Assembly: GCA_002402275.1 (NCBI GenBank)
Contig: DHFN01000246.1
Coordinates: 2,569-12,043, forward strand
From: Anaerolineales bacterium UBA4823
Lineage (GTDB): Bacteria > Chloroflexota > Anaerolineae > Anaerolineales > UBA4823
Reading direction: 5' to 3'
DNA length: 9,475 bases
Part shown: piece after piece, positions 7,896-9,475 of the stretch
Position numbering within the stretch: position 1 is the stretch's first letter
Layout of the letters: every line of letters begins with the position of its first letter
Made by a program: the position numbers and the translations under genes
Notes under the pieces: generated by a model
Told to the model about the DNA's origin: nothing
Seen by the model: the letters and a program-made list of their open reading frames with translations, nothing else
Databases searched by the model: none

Positions 7896-8687
7896 TTAAA
7901 TTTCGATACACAACCCGTCATAAGCCAGATGGAAATGCTCTCCAAAAGTCTGTAAATAAGTTTCCAGTTCGTGGTTTGTGACAGGTGTATCGTGATGCAT
8001 AGATAAATGAGTTATATAAAGGTTTTTGATGTTAAGGATTAATCCAATCTGCACTGCCTCGGCAACAGACAGGTGATCCTCTGGCATGCGGTTCGTACCC
8101 CAAAATGTAGCTCCGAGAATCAAGGTATCAATACCCTCGAGCTGTTGGGCTGTTTGAGCGGGTAATGGACCGCTATCAGGAATATAGGCAGTTCGCTTGC
8201 CAGCCGGAGTTTGGAGGAGTACCCCAAGCGTACCAGGGGCATGGGTTACTTCAAGAGCTGTAAACATAACCTTGTCCAACTCAAACTGCCAATTTGGCTC
8301 GACAGTTTGAATGTATAAGCAATCCTCCATGAAATTAAAGGAAGTTTGCAGCCATGCTTGAGTTGCTGGAGTCAGATAAGTTGGGATGGCTTGCTGACGT
8401 TGAACACGGACATAGAACTCCAACTCCCCGATCCCGCCGGTGTGATCATAGTGAGAGTGAGTCAGGATGAAGTGGTCAATTTGATGAATGCGCTCACGAT
8501 TGAGCTGAACACGTAGATCGGGTGGAGCGTCAATAAGGGTATTTCGCTCGCCTCGGACTAATAAGGCACAACGGGTGCGTTGATAATTTGGATTAGTGGA
8601 AGCTTCGCGGCATGCCACGCAATTACAATAAAAAGCTGGCACACCGCAACCTGCTCCAGTTCCTAGAAAAATTAACTGCGAACCCAT
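7896..8687 (-). CDS. MBL-fold metallo-hydrolase, PhnP-like (COG1235)
   Basis: A 263-residue metallo-beta-lactamase-fold protein. The N-terminus 'FLGTGAGCGVP' leads into a C21-x-C23-x2-C26 set like the structural zinc site of PhnP. The metal motif H77-x-H79-x-D81-H82 is intact, followed by 'THAPGTLGV', 'YIPDSG' and 'THLSMHH', which carry further histidine and aspartate ligands. PhnP is a phosphoribosyl cyclic phosphodiesterase and PqqB is a related fold, but no phn or pqq genes are present, so the substrate is open. The ATG at 8687 lacks a good Shine-Dalgarno, and there is no in-frame alternative upstream. The Mo/W subunit starts 15 bp after its stop, so it is probably the first gene of the redox operon. 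Its role may be hydrolysis of a phosphodiester or thioester intermediate, or it may be unrelated housekeeping. Confidence 0.85.
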   Translation of the reverse strand: MGSQLIFLGTGAGCGVPAFYCNCVACREASTNPNYQRTRCALLVRGERNTLIDAPPDLRVQLNRERIHQIDHFILTHSHYDHTGGIGELEFYVRVQRQQAIPTYLTPATQAWLQTSFNFMEDCLYIQTVEPNWQFELDKVMFTALEVTHAPGTLGVLLQTPAGKRTAYIPDSGPLPAQTAQQLEGIDTLILGATFWGTNRMPEDHLSVAEAVQIGLILNIKNLYITHLSMHHDTPVTNHELETYLQTFGEHFHLAYDGLCIEI

Positions 8688-8829
8688 ACCGAAATACCCA
8701 TTAATGACATAACCACTACCTCTAAATATTTAAATTACGCCGGCAACTTTCCGAATGCTCTTCCGGGTATATTCTGTTGTGTAAATGGATTAGGTTATAT
8801 AGTTAACCGAAATCTTCTCCAAATACAGC
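8688..8829. other. 142-bp intergenic gap, possible operon promoter region
   Basis: This AT-rich gap separates the zinc-ribbon gene from the hydrolase and is the only sizeable break before the redox cluster. On the minus strand there is a weak dyad (GGTTA, 6-nt loop, TAACC) near 8791-8806 and a TATAAC-like hexamer overlapping it, but no convincing -35 partner and no T-run terminator. A promoter or read-through are both possible. I see no gene here. Confidence 0.3.
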
Positions 8830-9057
8830 TTATTCACCCGGTTTTTTGGGGGGTGCCGGTGGGGTCGGGGGTGCCTTGGGAGGTGTTGCTCCACCAGGTG
8901 CACCAGGAGGCGGGGGTGTAGCAGGGTTAGCACCTGGAGGTGTCTTGGGTAGTTCAGCACCACAGTTCGCGCAAACGGTTGCATCCGGCAGATTGATGGT
9001 ACCACAGTTAGGGCATTTGTTTTCTTTTTTTGCAGCAGCTGGGGGTCTAAAGCACAT
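8830..9057 (-). CDS. Small zinc-ribbon protein with proline-rich tail
   Basis: A 75-residue protein with a well-placed AGGAG 7 nt before the ATG. It starts 'MCFRPPAAAKK', followed by a single zinc ribbon C15-P-N-C18 and C29-A-N-C32-G. The tail from residue 36 to the end has 18 prolines in 40 residues, plus Gly, Ala and Thr, and is surely disordered. Similar 'MCFRPP... CPxCG... CxxCG' proteins occur in anaerobic bacteria as hypothetical zinc-ribbon proteins; no function is known to me. It is separated by 142 bp from the redox operon, so co-transcription is uncertain. The repeated prolines (including PPPP) predict dependence on EF-P for translation. The G/C-rich tail differs sharply in composition from the flanking AT-rich DNA. 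A longer overlapping frame (8790-9137) lacks these features and is rejected. Confidence 0.82.
   Translation of the reverse strand: MCFRPPAAAKKENKCPNCGTINLPDATVCANCGAELPKTPPGANPATPPPPGAPGGATPPKAPPTPPAPPKKPGE
8848..8880 (+). other. Potential G-quadruplex motif inside the zinc-ribbon gene
   Basis: On the plus strand, which is the template strand of the gene, four G-runs of 6, 4, 5 and 3 occur at 8848-8853, 8861-8864, 8867-8871 and 8878-8880. Their loops are 7, 2 and 6 nt, which satisfies the standard G3+N1-7 pattern. The runs are the complement of proline codons (CCN), so they may be a by-product of the protein sequence. Confidence 0.5.
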
Positions 9058-9363
9058 ATTGTTTCTCCTTTTGTTGTTAAATAAGATAATTTATTTTTCC
9101 TGAATGGATTACCCCTTTTATAGATCAAAATACCCATTCGAGGATTCCTACTGTCTAGGATATTTGGTTCTTAAATGTCTAATATAACAGATTTCTAAAA
9201 AAACATTGTAGCCTAGACTACAAATCACCCTAGAAAATCCCATTTTTTAAGGTTTTTAATCTTATTCTAATTCATTCTTTCTTTACATTATTGTGAAGGA
9301 AGTTATATTAAGAAATAAATTAGGATAAGGATACCTTATGATTTAATGGCACATGGTTATTAA
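9058..9363. other. AT-rich intergenic region upstream of the zinc-ribbon gene
   Basis: About 300 bp with no supportable gene on either strand; only very short frames exist. It is strongly AT-rich with several A and T runs and presumably holds the promoter for the zinc-ribbon gene. A TAGACA / TATTTT pair on the minus strand around 9126-9156 has 19-nt spacing and is too weak to call. It contains the 18-bp dyad at 9206-9223 and a smaller one (TCCTA-5 nt-TAGGA) at 9146-9160. No riboswitch class is recognisable. Confidence 0.5.
9206..9223. promoter_or_regulatory. 18-bp near-perfect dyad, possible operator
   Basis: TTGTAGCCTAGACTACAA matches its own reverse complement at 16 of 18 positions, with 6-bp perfect arms TTGTAG/CTACAA around a CTAG centre. 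It lies about 150 bp upstream of the zinc-ribbon start. The size and symmetry fit the binding site of a dimeric regulator, but no regulator gene is in the window and no second full copy was seen. Confidence 0.35.
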
Positions 9364-9406
9364 ATCGGACAGCAGTATATCCGATTGGGATTATCTGCTG
9401 TCCGAT
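9364..9406 (-). terminator. 12-bp perfect stem hairpin, probable terminator of the upstream gene
   Basis: The arms ATCGGACAGCAG (9364-9375) and CTGCTGTCCGAT (9395-9406) are perfectly complementary, with a 19-nt loop. The hairpin begins 17 nt after the stop codon of the partial gene at the right edge, reading leftward. The sequence after the stem on the minus strand is only modestly T-rich (TTTAAT), and on the plus strand it is A-rich. It is therefore a plausible but not classical intrinsic terminator, or a 3' end stabilising structure. The loop holds another TCCGAT at 9380-9385 that could pair with the left arm instead. Confidence 0.55.
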
Positions 9407-9422
9407 ATATTAAAAAATATAG

Positions 9423-9475
9423 CTACTTCTCAGCGTAGACAACCTCAGGGCGAGTACGTTCCCAAGCCGGCAATT
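9423..9475 (-). CDS. C-terminal end of an unidentified gene cut by the window edge
   Basis: On the minus strand, an open frame from the right edge reads LPAWERTRPEVVYAEK and then stops at TAG (9425-9423). The base composition is like that of the coding regions and unlike the AT-rich DNA to its left, and a strong hairpin follows the stop by 17 nt. Both support this being the real 3' end of a gene in the same direction as the rest. Sixteen residues are too few to name a family. Confidence 0.45.
   Translation of the reverse strand, partial: LPAWERTRPEVVYAEK

Noticed and set aside
7896..8687. Naming the hydrolase phnP or pqqB
   Set aside because: The fold and metal ligands match, but no phosphonate or PQQ genes accompany it, so a specific symbol would be a guess.
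8846..9103. Gly/Ala-rich 85-residue plus-strand frame
   Set aside because: It is the antisense shadow of proline codons in the zinc-ribbon gene.
8790..9137. 115-residue minus-strand frame overlapping the zinc-ribbon gene
   Set aside because: It is a shifted reading of the proline-rich and AT-rich DNA, with no motif, whereas the 75-residue frame has a zinc ribbon and a good ribosome site.
9058..9422. CRISPR array, tRNA or riboswitch in the intergenic region
   Set aside because: There are no regularly spaced repeats, no cloverleaf and no recognisable aptamer core; only dyads and A/T runs are present.

Overview
The window looks like part of an anaerobic bacterial chromosome. Nearly everything coding is an oxygen-sensitive metalloprotein: two molybdenum/tungsten bis-MGD enzymes, a four-cluster ferredoxin, an NrfD-type membrane protein, two radical SAM enzymes and a CCG-domain (HdrD/GlpC-like) iron-sulfur protein. 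Start regions are bacterial, with strong AGGAG-type Shine-Dalgarno sequences and two TTG starts. Composition is mid-GC in genes and AT-rich between them. The gene content and the small 'MCFRPP' zinc-ribbon protein recall anaerobic Chloroflexota or Clostridia-like lineages, but this is an impression and not a proven assignment.

All recognised genes are on the minus strand, so the biological order runs right to left. At the right edge is the last 16 codons of an unidentified gene, followed by a strong 12-bp hairpin. An AT-rich intergenic stretch of about 365 bp with a near-perfect 18-bp dyad comes next. Then follow a 75-residue zinc-ribbon/proline-tail protein (8830-9057), a 142-bp gap, and a tight run: MBL-fold hydrolase (7896-8687), Mo/W oxidoreductase catalytic subunit (5622-7880), 4Fe-4S electron-transfer subunit (about 5075-5620), NrfD-like membrane subunit (4140-5063), BioB-like radical SAM enzyme (3075-4112), CCG-type iron-sulfur oxidoreductase (1933-3078), Tes/COG1964-like radical SAM enzyme (598-1920), and the N-terminal 201 residues of a second Mo/W oxidoreductase (1-605). 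The left edge truncates that last gene.

From the hydrolase to the second Mo/W enzyme, genes overlap or are separated by at most 27 bp, so they probably form one operon. The first catalytic subunit, ferredoxin and NrfD protein form a complete CISM complex (PsrABC/DmsABC architecture). Neither catalytic subunit has a twin-arginine signal, so the active sites should face the cytoplasm. Both catalytic subunits resemble the acetylene hydratase branch but lack the Asp that branch uses for hydration.

The unusual part is the coupling of this quinone-linked redox module to two different radical SAM enzymes, one in the family of tetraether-lipid C-C coupling enzymes, and to a HdrD-like electron carrier. 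This may be an uncharacterised anaerobic pathway acting on a hydrophobic or lipid-like substrate. The substrate cannot be read from the sequence.
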